Of a stretch of DNA of 64,000 nucleotides, positions 40,170 to 50,080 are shown in pieces. The position numbers and the translations under genes were made by a program. Below the pieces are notes generated by a model that saw nothing but the letters and a program-made list of their open reading frames with translations, ran no database searches and had not been told where the DNA came from. The stretch covers positions 57,737-121,736 of the forward strand of contig NZ_JACHLR010000015.1 of assembly GCF_014204535.1 (NCBI RefSeq), given 5' to 3'. The stretch's first letter is position 1. The number at the start of each line of letters is the position of its first letter. This DNA comes from Novosphingobium chloroacetimidivorans. Its GTDB lineage: Bacteria > Pseudomonadota > Alphaproteobacteria > Sphingomonadales > Sphingomonadaceae.

Positions 40170-40925
40170 ATGCGCACCGGCGTGATCGCAAAGAAAGTCG
40201 GGATGACCCGGCTGTTCCAGGAAGACGGCAGGCACGTGCCCGTTACCGTCCTGGCACTCGAAGACAATCAGGTCGTTTCTGTCCGCACCACCGATGTCGA
40301 CGGCTACGTCGCCGTCCAGCTGGGTGCTGGTGAAGCGAAGCAGAAGAACGTTGCCAAGCCGCAGCGCGAACACTTCGCCAAGGCGCAGGTCTCGCTCAAG
40401 CAGCGTGTCGCCGAGTTCCGCGTCGCCGACGACGCCGTCCTCGAAGTCGGCGCCACCATCGCCGCCTCGCACTTCGTGCCCGGCCAGCTGGTCGACGTTG
40501 CCGGCCACACCCAGGGCAAGGGCTTCCAGGGCGCCATGAAGCGCTGGGGCTTCGGCGGCATGCGCGCCACCCACGGCGTGTCCATCTCGCACCGTGCCCA
40601 CGGTTCGACCGGCAACCGCCAGGATCCGGGCAAGGTCTTCAAGAACAAGAAGATGGCCGGCCACATGGGCGACCGTCAGCGTACCCAGCAGAACCTCGAG
40701 ATCGTCCGCGTCGACGACGAGCGCGGGCTGATCTTCGTGAAGGGCTCGGTGCCCGGCTCGAAGAACGCCTGGCTGACCGTCTCGGACGCCGTCAAGGTCG
40801 CTCGCCATGCGGAAGCGCCCTACCCCGCCGGCCTCAAGCAGGCCGCCAACAGCAATGACTCGGCTGCCGAGACGCCCGCGGACGTGACCGCGGCGCCTGA
40901 GGCGACCGAAGGTCAGGAGGGCTGA
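40170..40925 (+). CDS. rplC: 50S ribosomal protein L3
   Basis: A 251-residue L3, an early-assembly 23S binder. [20 protein letters not shown] and the loop [51 protein letters not shown] are conserved; the glutamine methylation site lies in this loop. An Ala/Glu-rich tail of about 35 residues ([18 protein letters not shown]) extends past the usual end, a frequent feature in sphingomonads. GAGGAGAC precedes the ATG. Confidence 0.97.
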   Translation: MRTGVIAKKVGMTRLFQEDGRHVPVTVLALEDNQVVSVRTTDVDGYVAVQLGAGEAKQKNVAKPQREHFAKAQVSLKQRVAEFRVADDAVLEVGATIAASHFVPGQLVDVAGHTQGKGFQGAMKRWGFGGMRATHGVSISHRAHGSTGNRQDPGKVFKNKKMAGHMGDRQRTQQNLEIVRVDDERGLIFVKGSVPGSKNAWLTVSDAVKVARHAEAPYPAGLKQAANSNDSAAETPADVTAAPEATEGQEG

Positions 40926-40929
40926 TCAA

Positions 40930-41574
40930 GTGAAGGTACAGGTCCTCAATCTCGATGGTTCGACCGGCAACGGCGAAGTCGAGCTCTCGGATGACGTGTT
41001 CGGCCTCGCGCCGCGCGCCGACATCCTCCACCGCGTTGTCACCTGGCAGCTCGAGAAGCGCCGTGGCATCGCCCGCGCCACCCGCGAGCGTTCGGACGTG
41101 GCCCGCACCGGCAAGAAGTTCGGCAACCAGAAGGGCGGCGGCACCGCCCGTCACGGCGATCGCGCTGCCCCGGTGTTCATCGGCGGTGGTAAGGCTCACG
41201 GCGCCCGTCGCCGCGAGTTCAACCCCTCGCTGAACAAGAAGGTCCGCGCACTCGGCCTGAAGATGGCGCTCTCGGCCAAGGCCCAGAACGGGCTGATCGT
41301 GGTCGACACGCTCGACGTCACCGATGCCAAGACCAAGACCCTCGCCGGTCAGTTCGCCAATGCGGGCTGGGGCAAGAAGGTCCTGGTGATCGACGGCGAG
41401 GCCGTGAACGAGACCTTCGCGCGCGCCGCCGGCAACCTCGTCGGCGTCAACGTGCTCCCGGCTCTCGGCGCCAACGTCTACGACATCCTGAAGCATGACA
41501 CGCTGGTGCTGACCCGCGCCGCTGTCGAGAAGCTGGAGGCGCGCTTCGCCGCCCCCGCGGGAGTGGCTGAATAA
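40930..41574 (+). CDS. rplD: 50S ribosomal protein L4
   Basis: A 214-residue L4 whose loop lines the exit tunnel ([39 protein letters not shown]). Starts at GTG with AGGAGG 9 nt upstream, inside the end of rplC. In E. coli L4 represses the S10 operon through its leader; the structured spacer upstream of rplC is one place to look for an equivalent. Confidence 0.97.
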   Translation: MKVQVLNLDGSTGNGEVELSDDVFGLAPRADILHRVVTWQLEKRRGIARATRERSDVARTGKKFGNQKGGGTARHGDRAAPVFIGGGKAHGARRREFNPSLNKKVRALGLKMALSAKAQNGLIVVDTLDVTDAKTKTLAGQFANAGWGKKVLVIDGEAVNETFARAAGNLVGVNVLPALGANVYDILKHDTLVLTRAAVEKLEARFAAPAGVAE

Positions 41575-41888
41575 TGGCTAAGAACCAGCAAGTGGATGTC
41601 CGTCACTACGACGTGATCCTCTCGCCCCACATCACCGAGAAGTCGACGATGCTCTCCGAGCACAACGCCGTCGTCTTCAAGGTGGCGGACAAGGCAAGCA
41701 AGCCCGAGATCAAGGCTGCGGTCGAAGCGCTGTTCTCCGTCAAGGTGACCGGCGTCAACACGATCGTCGTCAAGGGCAAGACCAAGCGCTGGCGCGGTAA
41801 GGAATACCGTCGCAGCGACGTGAAGAAGGCGATTGTCACGCTGGCCGAGGGCCAGTCGATCGACATCACCGAAGGCGTACGGGGCTGA
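41574..41888 (+). CDS. rplW: 50S ribosomal protein L23
   Basis: A 104-residue L23 at the exit-tunnel mouth, docking site for trigger factor and [26 protein letters not shown] and the basic [20 protein letters not shown] loop are diagnostic. Its ATG shares one base with the rplD stop (TAATG), implying coupled translation. Confidence 0.97.
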   Translation: MAKNQQVDVRHYDVILSPHITEKSTMLSEHNAVVFKVADKASKPEIKAAVEALFSVKVTGVNTIVVKGKTKRWRGKEYRRSDVKKAIVTLAEGQSIDITEGVRG

Positions 41889-41892
41889 TCCG

Positions 41893-42729
41893 ATGGCACT
41901 CAAGCAATACAACCCGACGAGCCCCGCCCGCCGCGGCCTGGTCCTCGTCGACAAGTCGAGCCTGCACAAGGGCAAGCCTGTCAAGGCGCTGACCGAAGGC
42001 AAGCACAAGACCGGCGGCCGCAACAACAAGGGTCACGTGACCTCGCGCGGCATCGCCGGCGGCCACAAGCAGAAGTACCGCTACATCGACTTCAAGCGTC
42101 GTAAGTGGGATGCGCCGGCAACCGTCGAGCGGCTCGAGTACGATCCCAACCGCACGGCGTTCATCGCCCTCGTCAAGTACGAGGACGGCGAGCTGGCCTA
42201 CATCCTGGCGCCGCAGCGCCTGGCCGTGGGCGACCAGGTCGTCGCCGGCGAGAAGACCGACGTGAAGCCGGGCAACGCGATGCTCCTATCGCAGATGCCG
42301 GTCGGCACGATCTGCCACAACGTCGAGATGAAGCCCGGCAAGGGCGGCCAGATCGCCCGTTCGGCAGGCACCTACGTGCAGGTCGTCGGTCGTGACCGCG
42401 GCATGGTCATCGTCCGCCTGAACTCGGGCGAGCAGCGCTACCTGCGCGGCGATTGCATGGGCACGGTGGGTGCGGTGTCGAACCCCGACAACGCCAACCA
42501 GACCCTCGCCAAGGCCGGTCGCAAGCGCTGGATGGGCCGTCGCCCGCTTACCCGCGGTGTCGCCAAGAACCCGGTCGATCACCCGCACGGTGGTGGCGAA
42601 GGCCGGACCTCGGGTGGTCGTCACCCGGTTACGCCTTGGGGCAAGCCGACCAAGGGTGCTCGCACTCGCCACAACAAGCAGACGGACAAGATGATCATCC
42701 GTTCGCGTCACGCCAAGAAGAAGAGGTAA
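41893..42729 (+). CDS. rplB: 50S ribosomal protein L2
   Basis: A 278-residue L2 near the peptidyl-transferase centre. [24 protein letters not shown], the middle [22 protein letters not shown] and the C-terminal [25 protein letters not shown] with the essential His are present. It starts 4 nt after rplW. Confidence 0.98.
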   Translation: MALKQYNPTSPARRGLVLVDKSSLHKGKPVKALTEGKHKTGGRNNKGHVTSRGIAGGHKQKYRYIDFKRRKWDAPATVERLEYDPNRTAFIALVKYEDGELAYILAPQRLAVGDQVVAGEKTDVKPGNAMLLSQMPVGTICHNVEMKPGKGGQIARSAGTYVQVVGRDRGMVIVRLNSGEQRYLRGDCMGTVGAVSNPDNANQTLAKAGRKRWMGRRPLTRGVAKNPVDHPHGGGEGRTSGGRHPVTPWGKPTKGARTRHNKQTDKMIIRSRHAKKKR

Positions 42730-42735
42730 GTCACG

Positions 42736-43014
42736 ATGGCACGTTCCGTCTGGAAAGGCCCCTTCGTCGACCTCTACCTTCTCAAGAAGGCCGAAGTCGC
42801 GCAGGATGCCGGCACCCGCGCTGGTCCGATCAAGACCTGGTCGCGTCGCTCCACCATTCTCCCGCAGTTCGTGGGCCTGACGTTCCAGGTCTACAACGGT
42901 CACAAGTTCATCCCCGTCGCGGTGAACGAGGACATGGTCGGCCACAAGCTCGGTGAGTTCGCGCCCACCCGCAGCTTCCCCGGCCACGCTGCCGACAAGA
43001 AGGGCAAGCGCTGA
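42736..43014 (+). CDS. rpsS: 30S ribosomal protein S19
   Basis: A 92-residue S19 of the 30S head. [32 protein letters not shown] and [23 protein letters not shown] are diagnostic. Its stop overlaps the ATG of rplV by one base (TGATG). Confidence 0.98.
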   Translation: MARSVWKGPFVDLYLLKKAEVAQDAGTRAGPIKTWSRRSTILPQFVGLTFQVYNGHKFIPVAVNEDMVGHKLGEFAPTRSFPGHAADKKGKR

Positions 43015-43391
43015 TGAGCAAGCAAGCTGCACCCCGTCGCGTCGGCGACAAGGAGGCTCTGGCCGTCAACACCACGATCCGTGGTTCGGCCCAGAAGCTC
43101 AACCTCGTTGCCGGCCTGATCCGCGGCCGCCGCGCCGAGGACGCCATGAACATCCTGGCGTTTTCGAAGAAGGGCATGGCCGACGAGGCTCGCAAGGTTC
43201 TCGCTTCGGCGATCGCCAACGCCGAGAACAACCACAACCTGGACGTCGACGCGCTCGTCGTGGCCGAGGCTTCGGTTGGCAAGTCGATCGTCATGAAGCG
43301 TTTCCACGCTCGTGGCCGCGGCAAGTCGACCCGGATCCTGAAGCCGTTCTCGCGCCTTCGGATCGTCGTTCGCGAAGTCGAGGAGGCCTGA
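43014..43391 (+). CDS. rplV: 50S ribosomal protein L22
   Basis: A 125-residue L22 whose beta-hairpin reaches into the exit tunnel. It has [33 protein letters not shown] and the conserved C-terminal [23 protein letters not shown]. One-base overlap with rpsS and 3 nt to rpsC. Confidence 0.97.
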   Translation: MSKQAAPRRVGDKEALAVNTTIRGSAQKLNLVAGLIRGRRAEDAMNILAFSKKGMADEARKVLASAIANAENNHNLDVDALVVAEASVGKSIVMKRFHARGRGKSTRILKPFSRLRIVVREVEEA

Positions 43392-43394
43392 GCC

Positions 43395-44090
43395 ATGGGT
43401 CACAAGTCCAATCCCATCGGTCTGCGCCTGCAGATCAACCGCACCTGGGACAGCCGCTGGTTCGCCGAAGGCGAAGGCTACCGCACGCTGCTTGAGGAAG
43501 ACCTCAAGATGCGCAAGTTCATCATCGAGACCCTGCCCCAGGCAGCGATCTCCAAGGTGGTGATCGAGCGTCCGGCAAAGCTGTGCCGCGTGTCGATCTA
43601 TGCCGCCCGTCCGGGCGTCATCATCGGCAAGAAGGGCGCCGACATCGAGAAGCTGCGCAAGCAGCTCGCCGCGATGACCAAGAGCGACGTGAAGCTGAAC
43701 ATCGTCGAGATCCGCAAGCCGGAAGTCGATGCCAAGCTGATCGCCCAGGGCATTGCCGATCAGCTGATCCGCCGTGTCGCGTTCCGCCGCGCCATGAAGC
43801 GCGCGATGCAGTCCGCGATGCGCCTTGGCGCAGAGGGCGTGAAGGTGATGTGCTCGGGCCGTCTCGGCGGCGCTGAGATCGCCCGCGTCGAGCAGTACCG
43901 CGAAGGTCGCGTGCCGCTTCACACGCTGCGTGCGCACATCGACTACGCCGACGCCGAAGCGCTGACCGCATACGGCATCATCGGCATCAAGGTCTGGGTC
44001 TTCAAGGGCGAGATCCTGGGCCACGATCCGACGGCGCAGGAACGCCTGATGATGGAGGCTCAAACCTCCGGCGTCCGCCCTGCCCGTTGA
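43395..44090 (+). CDS. rpsC: 30S ribosomal protein S3
   Basis: A 231-residue S3 at the mRNA entry. [23 protein letters not shown], the KH domain with [20 protein letters not shown] (GxxG loop), and [26 protein letters not shown] are diagnostic. Normal length. Confidence 0.98.
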   Translation: MGHKSNPIGLRLQINRTWDSRWFAEGEGYRTLLEEDLKMRKFIIETLPQAAISKVVIERPAKLCRVSIYAARPGVIIGKKGADIEKLRKQLAAMTKSDVKLNIVEIRKPEVDAKLIAQGIADQLIRRVAFRRAMKRAMQSAMRLGAEGVKVMCSGRLGGAEIARVEQYREGRVPLHTLRAHIDYADAEALTAYGIIGIKVWVFKGEILGHDPTAQERLMMEAQTSGVRPAR

Positions 44091-44125
44091 TTTGGGCCAG
44101 CTGAGCTTAGGATAGAGTTAGCACC

Positions 44126-44560
44126 ATGCTGCAACCGAAAAAGACCAAGTTCCGGAAGGCCTTCAAGGGCCGCATTCACGGACTCGCCAAGGGCGGCACC
44201 GATCTGAACTTCGGTTCCTACGGCCTCAAGGCCCTGGAACCGGAGCGGATCACCGCTCGCCAGATCGAAGCGGCTCGCCGCGCGATCACCCGCCATATCA
44301 AGCGTCAGGGACGTCTGTGGATCCGCGTGTTCCCCGACGTGCCGGTTTCGAAGAAGCCCGCCGAAGTCCGCCAGGGCAAGGGCAAGGGTGCCAACGAATA
44401 CTGGGCCGCCCGCGTCAAGCCGGGCCGGATCCTGTTCGAGCTGGACGGCGTTGCCGGTCCCCTCGCCGCCGAGGCCTTCAGCCGCGCCGCGATGAAGCTG
44501 CCGATCAAGACCAAGGTTGTCGCTCGCCTCGGCGACACGACCCACCTGGGAGGCGAGTGA
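44126..44560 (+). CDS. rplP: 50S ribosomal protein L16
   Basis: A 144-residue L16 near the A-site of the large subunit. [42 protein letters not shown] and [22 protein letters not shown] are present. 35 nt after rpsC; stop overlaps the rpmC ATG by one base. Confidence 0.97.
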   Translation: MLQPKKTKFRKAFKGRIHGLAKGGTDLNFGSYGLKALEPERITARQIEAARRAITRHIKRQGRLWIRVFPDVPVSKKPAEVRQGKGKGANEYWAARVKPGRILFELDGVAGPLAAEAFSRAAMKLPIKTKVVARLGDTTHLGGE

Positions 44561-44763
44561 TGGCCAAGTTCGAAGACCTGTCCACCAAGACCGACGACCA
44601 GCTCAAGGATGAGCTGTCCGATCTGAAGCGCGAGCAGTTCAACCTGCGTTTCCAGGCCGCCACGAGCCAGCTCGAGCGTCCGGCCCGGATCAAGGAAGTG
44701 CGTCGCGACATCGCCCGGATCAAGACGCTGCAGACGCAGCGCTCTGCCGACGCGGCGAAGTAA
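44560..44763 (+). CDS. rpmC: 50S ribosomal protein L29
   Basis: A 67-residue two-helix L29 ([32 protein letters not shown]...[15 protein letters not shown] end). Located at the exit tunnel next to L23. Starts on the TGATG overlap with rplP. Confidence 0.96.
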   Translation: MAKFEDLSTKTDDQLKDELSDLKREQFNLRFQAATSQLERPARIKEVRRDIARIKTLQTQRSADAAK

Positions 44764-44774
44764 GGAGACCAACG

Positions 44775-45062
44775 ATGCCCAAGCGTATCCTGACGGGGAC
44801 CGTGGTTTCCGACAAGACCGACAAGACCGTGACCGTGCTCGTCGAGCGCAAGGTGAAGCACCCGCTCTACGGGAAGATCATCCGCCGCTCGAAGAAGTAC
44901 CATGCCCACGACGAAGAGAACGCCTACCAGACCGGTGAGCGCGTTCGCATCGAGGAGACCAAGCCGATCTCCAAGACCAAGTCGTGGAAGGTGCTCGATC
45001 GCCTGCAGGCGAGCAAGGGCACCGCGATCGAGGCGAACCTCGACGTGGACAACGCCCGCTAA
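44775..45062 (+). CDS. rpsQ: 30S ribosomal protein S17
   Basis: A 95-residue S17, OB-fold 16S binder. [47 protein letters not shown] is diagnostic. AAGGAG precedes the ATG. Last gene before the 112-nt S10/spc junction. Confidence 0.97.
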   Translation: MPKRILTGTVVSDKTDKTVTVLVERKVKHPLYGKIIRRSKKYHAHDEENAYQTGERVRIEETKPISKTKSWKVLDRLQASKGTAIEANLDVDNAR

Positions 45063-45071
45063 AGTGGGTAT

Positions 45072-45150
45072 GGGCGCCGATCCCTCGGCGCCCTGCCCTC
45101 GTTTTGCAGGTCACGAGAGATTTTTTGGAACTGCCGGACTGGTTCCGGCA
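45072..45150 (+). promoter_or_regulatory. Hairpins at the rpsQ-rplN (S10/spc) junction
   Basis: GGGCGCCGA (45072-45080), TCCC loop, TCGGCGCCC (45085-45093), a perfect 9-bp stem; a weak CTCGT/ACGAG stem then precedes AGATTTTTT (about 45097-45126); and TGCCGGA/TCCGGCA (45132-45150) is a third. The classical boundary between the S10 and spc operons falls here, so partial termination or an internal start is plausible. Confidence 0.5.
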
Positions 45151-45174
45151 AGCCGTTGAGAAGGAACCGGATCG

Positions 45175-45543
45175 ATGATCCAGATGCAATCCAATCTCGA
45201 CGTCGCGGACAACAGCGGCGCTAAGCGCGTCCAGTGCATCAAGGTGCTGGGTGGCTCTAAGCGTCGTACCGCAGGCGTCGGCGACATCATCGTGGTGTCG
45301 ATCAAGGAGGCGCAGCCGCGCGCTCGCGTCAAGAAGGGCGACGTTCACCGCGCGGTGATCGTGCGTACCCGCAAGGACGTGCGTCGCGCCGATGGCAGCG
45401 TGATCCGCTTCGACAGCAATGCTGCCGTGCTGATCAACAAGAACGAGGAGCCGATCGGCACTCGTATCTTCGGCCCCGTGGTCCGCGAGCTGCGCGGCCG
45501 TGGCTTCATGAAGATCATCAGCCTTGCGCCGGAGGTGCTGTAA
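45175..45543 (+). CDS. rplN: 50S ribosomal protein L14
   Basis: A 122-residue L14. [31 protein letters not shown] and the C-terminal [23 protein letters not shown] are diagnostic. It forms intersubunit bridges with 16S RNA and binds the silencing factor RsfS. AAGGA precedes the start. Confidence 0.98.
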   Translation: MIQMQSNLDVADNSGAKRVQCIKVLGGSKRRTAGVGDIIVVSIKEAQPRARVKKGDVHRAVIVRTRKDVRRADGSVIRFDSNAAVLINKNEEPIGTRIFGPVVRELRGRGFMKIISLAPEVL

Positions 45544-45863
45544 TGGCCGCCGCTAAGATCAAGAAGGGCGACAGCGTCGTCGTTCGCTCGGGCAAGGACA
45601 AGGGCCGCACCGGCACCGTGATCCAGGTCATGCCGAAGGATGGCAAGGTCGTGGTCGAGGGCGTCAACGTTATGACCCGTCACCGCAAGCCGAGCCAGAC
45701 CAACCCGCAGGGCGGCATCGACCGCCTGCCGGCGCCGATGGCGATCAGCAAGGTCGGCCTCGCCGATCCCAAGGACGGCAAGGCGACCCGCGTGCGGTTC
45801 GAGACCAAGGACGGCAAGAAGGTCCGCGTGGCCGTGAAGTCCGGAGAGACGATCGATGGCTGA
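45543..45863 (+). CDS. rplX: 50S ribosomal protein L24
   Basis: A 106-residue L24, an assembly initiator. The KOW motif is [26 protein letters not shown]; then [19 protein letters not shown]. Shares one base with the rplN stop and overlaps rplE by 8 nt. Confidence 0.97.
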   Translation: MAAAKIKKGDSVVVRSGKDKGRTGTVIQVMPKDGKVVVEGVNVMTRHRKPSQTNPQGGIDRLPAPMAISKVGLADPKDGKATRVRFETKDGKKVRVAVKSGETIDG

Positions 45864-46443
45864 CAAGTACACCCCGCGTCTTCGTAGCAAGTACGAGGCC
45901 GAGATCGCGAAGGCGATGACCGAGAAGTTCGGTTACAAGAACGTGATGGAAGTCCCCAAGATCGATAAGATCACGCTCAACATGGGCGTGGGCGAGGCGA
46001 GCCAGGACAAGAAGAAGGTCCAGACCGCCGCTGCCGAGATGGAGGCGATCGCAGGCCAGAAGCCCGTGATCACCAAGGCTCGTAAGTCGATCGCGCAGTT
46101 CAAGCTGCGTGAGGGCATGCCGATCGGTTGCAAGGTGACCCTGCGCCGCGAGCGCATGTACGAGTTCCTCGACCGTCTCGTCACGATCGCGATGCCCCGC
46201 ATCCGCGACTTCCGTGGCCTGAACCCCAAGTCGTTCGACGGCCGTGGCAACTATGCCATGGGCCTGAAGGAGCAGATCATCTTCCCGGAGATCAGCTACG
46301 ACAAGATCGACAAGGTGCGTGGCATGGACATCATCGTCACCACCACGGCGAAGACCGACGACGAAGCGCGCGAGCTGCTGCGTTTGTTCGGTTTTCCGTT
46401 CCCGGCCCCCGAAGCGGCCGCAGAAGAGAAGCAGGCCGCGTGA
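45856..46443 (+). CDS. rplE: 50S ribosomal protein L5
   Basis: A 195-residue L5 contacting 5S RNA and P-site t[59 protein letters not shown] and [15 protein letters not shown] are conserved; the last 15 residues are an Ala/Glu-rich tail. Overlaps the end of rplX. Confidence 0.97.
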   Translation: MADKYTPRLRSKYEAEIAKAMTEKFGYKNVMEVPKIDKITLNMGVGEASQDKKKVQTAAAEMEAIAGQKPVITKARKSIAQFKLREGMPIGCKVTLRRERMYEFLDRLVTIAMPRIRDFRGLNPKSFDGRGNYAMGLKEQIIFPEISYDKIDKVRGMDIIVTTTAKTDDEARELLRLFGFPFPAPEAAAEEKQAA

Positions 46444-46471
46444 GCGGTCTTAGGTAAGAGAGCTTAAGTCC

Positions 46472-46777
46472 ATGGCGAAACTGAGTTCCGTGAACAAGAA
46501 CGAGCGTCGTAAGAAGCTCGTCAAGAAGTATGCCGGCAAGTACGCCGCCCTCAAGGCGGTTGCCGACGATGAGTCGCTCGACGAGACGGAGCGTCTGATC
46601 GCCCGCCTCAAGCTGGCCGAGATCCCGCGCAACGCCAACCCGACCCGGGTTCGCAACCGTTGCGCCACGACCGGCCGTCCGCGCGGCTTCTACCGCAAGT
46701 TCGGGATCAACCGTATTGAGATCAGGAACCTTGGCAACAAGGGCATGATCCCCGGTCTGGTCAAGTCGAGCTGGTAA
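46472..46777 (+). CDS. rpsN: 30S ribosomal protein S14
   Basis: A 101-residue S14 of the long, zinc-free type: no CxxC motif, and the C-terminal [41 protein letters not shown] is typical of alphaproteobacteria. Follows rplE after 28 nt. Confidence 0.97.
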   Translation: MAKLSSVNKNERRKKLVKKYAGKYAALKAVADDESLDETERLIARLKLAEIPRNANPTRVRNRCATTGRPRGFYRKFGINRIEIRNLGNKGMIPGLVKSSW

Positions 46778-46789
46778 GGATTATCTGAA

Positions 46790-47185
46790 ATGGCTTTGAC
46801 CGATCCCCTGGGTGATATGCTCACCCGCATCCGTAACGGCCAGCAGGCGAAGAAGGACTCCGTCCTGTCGCCGGCCTCGAAGCTGCGTTCGCGCGTGCTC
46901 GAGGTGCTGCAGCGCGAAGGTTACATCCGCGGCTTCAGCGATGACGCCACCGGTGCCCACCCGCAGCTGCGCATTGAGCTGAAGTATTTCGAGGGCGAGC
47001 CTGCGATCAAGCACATCGCTCGTGTTTCCAAGCCTGGCCGCCGCGTCTATTCGGGTTCCAAGGAACTGCCGATCGTGCGCAACGGCCTTGGCATCACCAT
47101 CGTCTCGACGCCGCGCGGCGTGCTCTCGGATGCCGAAGCACGCAGCCAGAACGTCGGCGGCGAAGTGCTCGCGGAGGTCTTCTGA
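46790..47185 (+). CDS. rpsH: 30S ribosomal protein S8
   Basis: A 131-residue S8, a central-domain 16S binder and, in E. coli, the spc-operon repressor. [25 protein letters not shown] and [33 protein letters not shown] are diagnostic. One-base overlap with rplF. Confidence 0.98.
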   Translation: MALTDPLGDMLTRIRNGQQAKKDSVLSPASKLRSRVLEVLQREGYIRGFSDDATGAHPQLRIELKYFEGEPAIKHIARVSKPGRRVYSGSKELPIVRNGLGITIVSTPRGVLSDAEARSQNVGGEVLAEVF

Positions 47186-47718
47186 TGAGCCGCATCGGCA
47201 AGCGTCCGGTTGCCATCCCGAGCGGCGTCACCGCCGACATCAAGGATGGCATCCTCTCGGTGAAGGGCCCCAAGGGCACCCTCACCCTCACCATGCGTGA
47301 CGAGATCAGCTACACGCTCGACGACGGCGGCATCCTGGTGAAGCCGGCCAACGACACCAAGGAAGCACGGGCTTTCTGGGGCATGCAGCGCACGCTCGTG
47401 TCGAACCTGGTCGAAGGCGTCACCACGGGCTTCACCAAGACGCTCGAGATTACCGGTGTCGGCTACCGCGCGAACGCCCAGGGCAAGACCCTGAAGCTGC
47501 AGCTCGGCTACTCGCACGACGTCGACATCGCGGTGCCCGAGGGCATCGAGATCAAGACGCCGGACAACACCACGATCGAGATCTCCGGCAACGACAAGCA
47601 GAAGGTCGGCCAGATCGCGGCCGAGATCCGCCGCTGGCGCAAGCCCGAGCCTTACAAGGGCAAGGGCATCAAGTACCGTGGCGAGTACATCTTCCGCAAG
47701 GAAGGGAAGAAGAAGTAA
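47185..47718 (+). CDS. rplF: 50S ribosomal protein L6
   Basis: A 177-residue L6 with two repeated domains. [45 protein letters not shown] and [29 protein letters not shown] are present. Overlaps rpsH and rplR by one base each. Confidence 0.98.
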   Translation: MSRIGKRPVAIPSGVTADIKDGILSVKGPKGTLTLTMRDEISYTLDDGGILVKPANDTKEARAFWGMQRTLVSNLVEGVTTGFTKTLEITGVGYRANAQGKTLKLQLGYSHDVDIAVPEGIEIKTPDNTTIEISGNDKQKVGQIAAEIRRWRKPEPYKGKGIKYRGEYIFRKEGKKK

Positions 47719-48056
47719 TGGCCAAGCTCAACCTCTTCGATCGCCGCAAGCGCCGCGTCCGCACGTCGCTGCGCGCGCGTTCGGGCAGCCGCCCTCGCCT
47801 GTCGGTGCACCGCACCGGTCGTCACATCTACGCGCAGATCATCGACGACGCGCAGGGCCGCACGCTCGCAGCTGCCAACACGCTTGGCGCCAAGGGCACC
47901 GACATGGAAGCCGCGACCCGCGTGGGCCAGCAGCTGGCCGAGAAGGCCAAGGCTGCCGGCGTCACCGCTGTCGTGTTCGACCGCGGCGGTTTCCTCTTCC
48001 ACGGCCGCGTCAAGGCGCTGGCCGAAGCCGCCCGTGAAGGCGGGCTGGAGTTCTGA
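47718..48056 (+). CDS. rplR: 50S ribosomal protein L18
   Basis: A 112-residue 5S RNA-binding protein. [36 protein letters not shown] and [26 protein letters not shown] are diagnostic. Slightly shorter than the usual 117 but complete. rpsE follows after 2 nt. Confidence 0.97.
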   Translation: MAKLNLFDRRKRRVRTSLRARSGSRPRLSVHRTGRHIYAQIIDDAQGRTLAAANTLGAKGTDMEAATRVGQQLAEKAKAAGVTAVVFDRGGFLFHGRVKALAEAAREGGLEF

Positions 48057-48058
48057 TC

Positions 48059-48826
48059 ATGGCAGACGAGAACAACAACGAGCAGCCCATCGCGGCTGAG
48101 GCACCCCAGGGTGTTGACAATGCTCCGGCCGCCGGTGGCGGCTACCAGGGCCAGGGTGGCGGCCGCGGCGGACGTGGTCCGGGCGGCGGCAACCGTGGCC
48201 GTGGCGGCAACGACCGTGGCGGTCGTGGCGGCAACGATCGCGGTGGTCGTCGTGACGACCGTCGTGGGCGCGGCGGCGACGATGAAGGTGGCGAGGAGCT
48301 GATCGAGAAGCTCGTCCACATTAACCGCGTCTCCAAGACGGTGAAGGGCGGCAAGCGCTTCGGCTTCGCGGCGCTGGTCGTAGTGGGCGACGGCAAGGGC
48401 CGCGTCGGCTTCGGTCACTCCAAGGCGCGCGAAGTGCCCGAGGCGATCACCAAGGCGACCGCATCGGCCAAGAAGAAGATGGTTCGCGTTCCGCTCAAGG
48501 AAGGCCGCACCCTGCACCACGACGGCAAGGGCCATTTCGGCGCCGGCAAGGTCAACGTGCGCACCGCGCCTGCGGGTACCGGCATCATCGCCGGTGGTCC
48601 GATGCGCGCCGTGTTCGAGAGCCTGGGCGTGCACGACGTGGTGACCAAGTCGGTCGGCACCTCCAACCCCTACAACATGATCCGCGCCACGTTCGACGCG
48701 CTGACCAACCAGACTTCGCCGAAGTCGGTCGCTCAGCGTCGCGGCAAGAAGGTCGCCGACCTGCTTGGCCGCGGTGGCGCTTCTGAGGTGGAGGCCGAGG
48801 CCGCTGCCGAAGCCATCGCGGAGTAA
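48059..48826 (+). CDS. rpsE: 30S ribosomal protein S5 with Gly/Arg-rich N-terminal extension
   Basis: A 255-residue S5, about 80 residues longer than the E. coli protein. Residues about 28-78 are an RGG-like tract ([13 protein letters not shown], repeated NDRGGRGG, then [12 protein letters not shown]) of low complexity, preceded by an acidic leader. The S5 core starts near residue 80: [32 protein letters not shown] and ends with [33 protein letters not shown]. The tail carries no conserved S5 function; RGG tracts often bind RNA, which is inference here. The C-terminus has an extra Ala/Glu-rich tail. Confidence 0.96.
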   Translation: MADENNNEQPIAAEAPQGVDNAPAAGGGYQGQGGGRGGRGPGGGNRGRGGNDRGGRGGNDRGGRRDDRRGRGGDDEGGEELIEKLVHINRVSKTVKGGKRFGFAALVVVGDGKGRVGFGHSKAREVPEAITKATASAKKKMVRVPLKEGRTLHHDGKGHFGAGKVNVRTAPAGTGIIAGGPMRAVFESLGVHDVVTKSVGTSNPYNMIRATFDALTNQTSPKSVAQRRGKKVADLLGRGGASEVEAEAAAEAIAE

Positions 48827-48832
48827 TCGATC

Positions 48833-49009
48833 ATGGCTACCATCAAGATCAAGCAGATCGGCTCGCCGATCCGTCGCCCGGAAGCTCAGAGGAAGATTCT
48901 GATCGGCCTAGGCCTGGGCAAGATGCATCGCGTCGTCGAGCTCCAGGACACCGCGGAAGTGCGTGGCGCCATCGCCCGCCTGCCGCACATGGTGCAGATC
49001 GTCGACTGA
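48833..49009 (+). CDS. rpmD: 50S ribosomal protein L30
   Basis: A 58-residue L30: [34 protein letters not shown] and MVQIVD at the end. ATG 6 nt after the rpsE stop. It is the last ribosomal gene here; rplO and secY, which normally follow, are absent and a terminator comes 30 nt later. Confidence 0.96.
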   Translation: MATIKIKQIGSPIRRPEAQRKILIGLGLGKMHRVVELQDTAEVRGAIARLPHMVQIVD

Positions 49010-49039
49010 TCACACGATCCGCCGATGTGAACGAAATAG

Positions 49040-49065
49040 CCCCGGCCGCAAGGTCGGGGTTTTTT
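49040..49065 (+). terminator. Rho-independent terminator after rpmD
   Basis: CCCCGGCC (49040-49047), GCAA loop, GGTCGGGG (49052-49059) with one wobble, then TTTTTT (49060-49065). Flanking AACGAAA/TTTCGTT lengthen the stem in both directions, so it may work on either strand. It ends the S10-spc transcript. Confidence 0.93.
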
Positions 49066-49070
49066 CGTTC

Positions 49071-49421
49071 AGCTTTATGCTGCCGCAACGGTCCCTATCG
49101 CGCGTCCACCCTGATCGACCTGCATGAAAGCGGGAGCCGAACGATATGTGGAAGCTGGGGGCGACTGCTGGCGCTCAAAGGCATCACGCAGGTCAAGGTC
49201 TGCTCCTTCCACGAACCCATTGCCACTGGAGAACTGACGCAAGCGCGTCTGGACGGCCGCTGCATGCCGAGCAGCACGCGAGCTGCCAAAGTCCTATTGC
49301 CCCGCAGTCGCGACCTTTCTGCGACCTTCCTGCTCCCCGTAGGAGTACGCAGGCGCGACTTCGCGCTTCGTCAGCCTTGGGCCGCTACGGCTTACTTCAG
49401 GAAGACTGAGGACGATGACGC
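49071..49421. other. Gene-free interval after the ribosomal block
   Basis: 351 bases with no supported gene. A frame read through from the terminator region gives VKVCSFHEPIATGELTQARLDG-like text without a ribosome site or recognisable domain, and the opposite strand is no better. It could be a decayed gene, or hold the promoter for the next CDS. I see no clear promoter or repeat in it. Confidence 0.45.
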
Positions 49422-49880
49422 ATGCCAGAGCGGAATAGCGGGATGCTCGCGCACGGCGAGTGGCTCGACGCCTTGCGCGACCTGTCGCTGTGCTGCGCCG
49501 TCAGCGAAGGCGACGAGGCTCAGGATCGCGTGCGCGAGATCAACGCGTTGCTGCTGGTGGCACCGGCCCGGTCACTGATCGATGGACTGCGGCCGATCGG
49601 CGTTGCCAGGGTCGAAGCGCTGATCGACGCCGGCGCTTGCGAAACGGCGATCATGACGATGCTGGAGGCAGGTGCGGGATTCCTGCTGTCCCGCGGCAGC
49701 GACGGGCAGAGCCTTGCCACCGTCGCTCTTCCCGGCAGTGCGCACGAGGCGTCCGGCGCGGGCGCCTCTCCCACGCTTGCACTGGTCGGCGCCTTGGCCG
49801 ATGCGCTGGCAAGCACCGCGTCATACGAGCGGACGACGGGACGTCCAAGAGCTCTCGGCCGGCGTCATGCGCTGCATTGA
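49422..49880 (+). CDS. Hypothetical protein
   Basis: A 152-residue unrecognised protein, probably cytosolic. It is mostly helical: LDALRDLSLCCAVSEGDEAQDRVREINALLL, then LIDGLRPIGVARVEALIDAGACETAIMTMLEAGAGFLLSRGSDGQSLATVALPG, the last part resembling a small alpha-beta unit. Codon composition matches its neighbours, which favours a real gene. GAGGA lies about 9 nt before the ATG. The last 20 residues become Arg-rich, so the true end of the fold may be earlier. It faces convergent genes. Confidence 0.6.
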   Translation: MPERNSGMLAHGEWLDALRDLSLCCAVSEGDEAQDRVREINALLLVAPARSLIDGLRPIGVARVEALIDAGACETAIMTMLEAGAGFLLSRGSDGQSLATVALPGSAHEASGAGASPTLALVGALADALASTASYERTTGRPRALGRRHALH

Positions 49881-50043
49881 AATCGGGCGAGTTGCGGGTC
49901 TTCCCTTGCCCCGGATGGAGCGAGGATACGCAGGCTTGGAAAGCTTGCTTCCTGGGCGGCGTTGGCGAGGAGCGCGTGGCCTTGGAGCATCAAAGCCCCC
50001 CCCTCCAAGCTGCGCTAATCCCCGGCGGGACAAGCTTCGCTCT

Positions 50044-50065
50044 CCTCTCCCCACGAGGGGAGAGG
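50044..50065. repeat. CCTCTCCCC palindrome
   Basis: CCTCTCCCC (50044-50052), ACGA, GGGGAGAGG (50057-50065), a perfect 9-bp stem of the same family as those at 5848-5953 and 39439-39459. It lies just after the stop of the Rieske oxygenase gene and may help end its transcript. Confidence 0.75.
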
Positions 50066-50080
50066 GCAAACGAGAGAGGC

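Noticed and set aside
49027..49578. 183-codon plus-strand frame over the gap after rpmD
   Set aside because: It begins inside the terminator, has no ribosome site and runs into the better supported hypothetical gene in another frame; at most a decayed gene.
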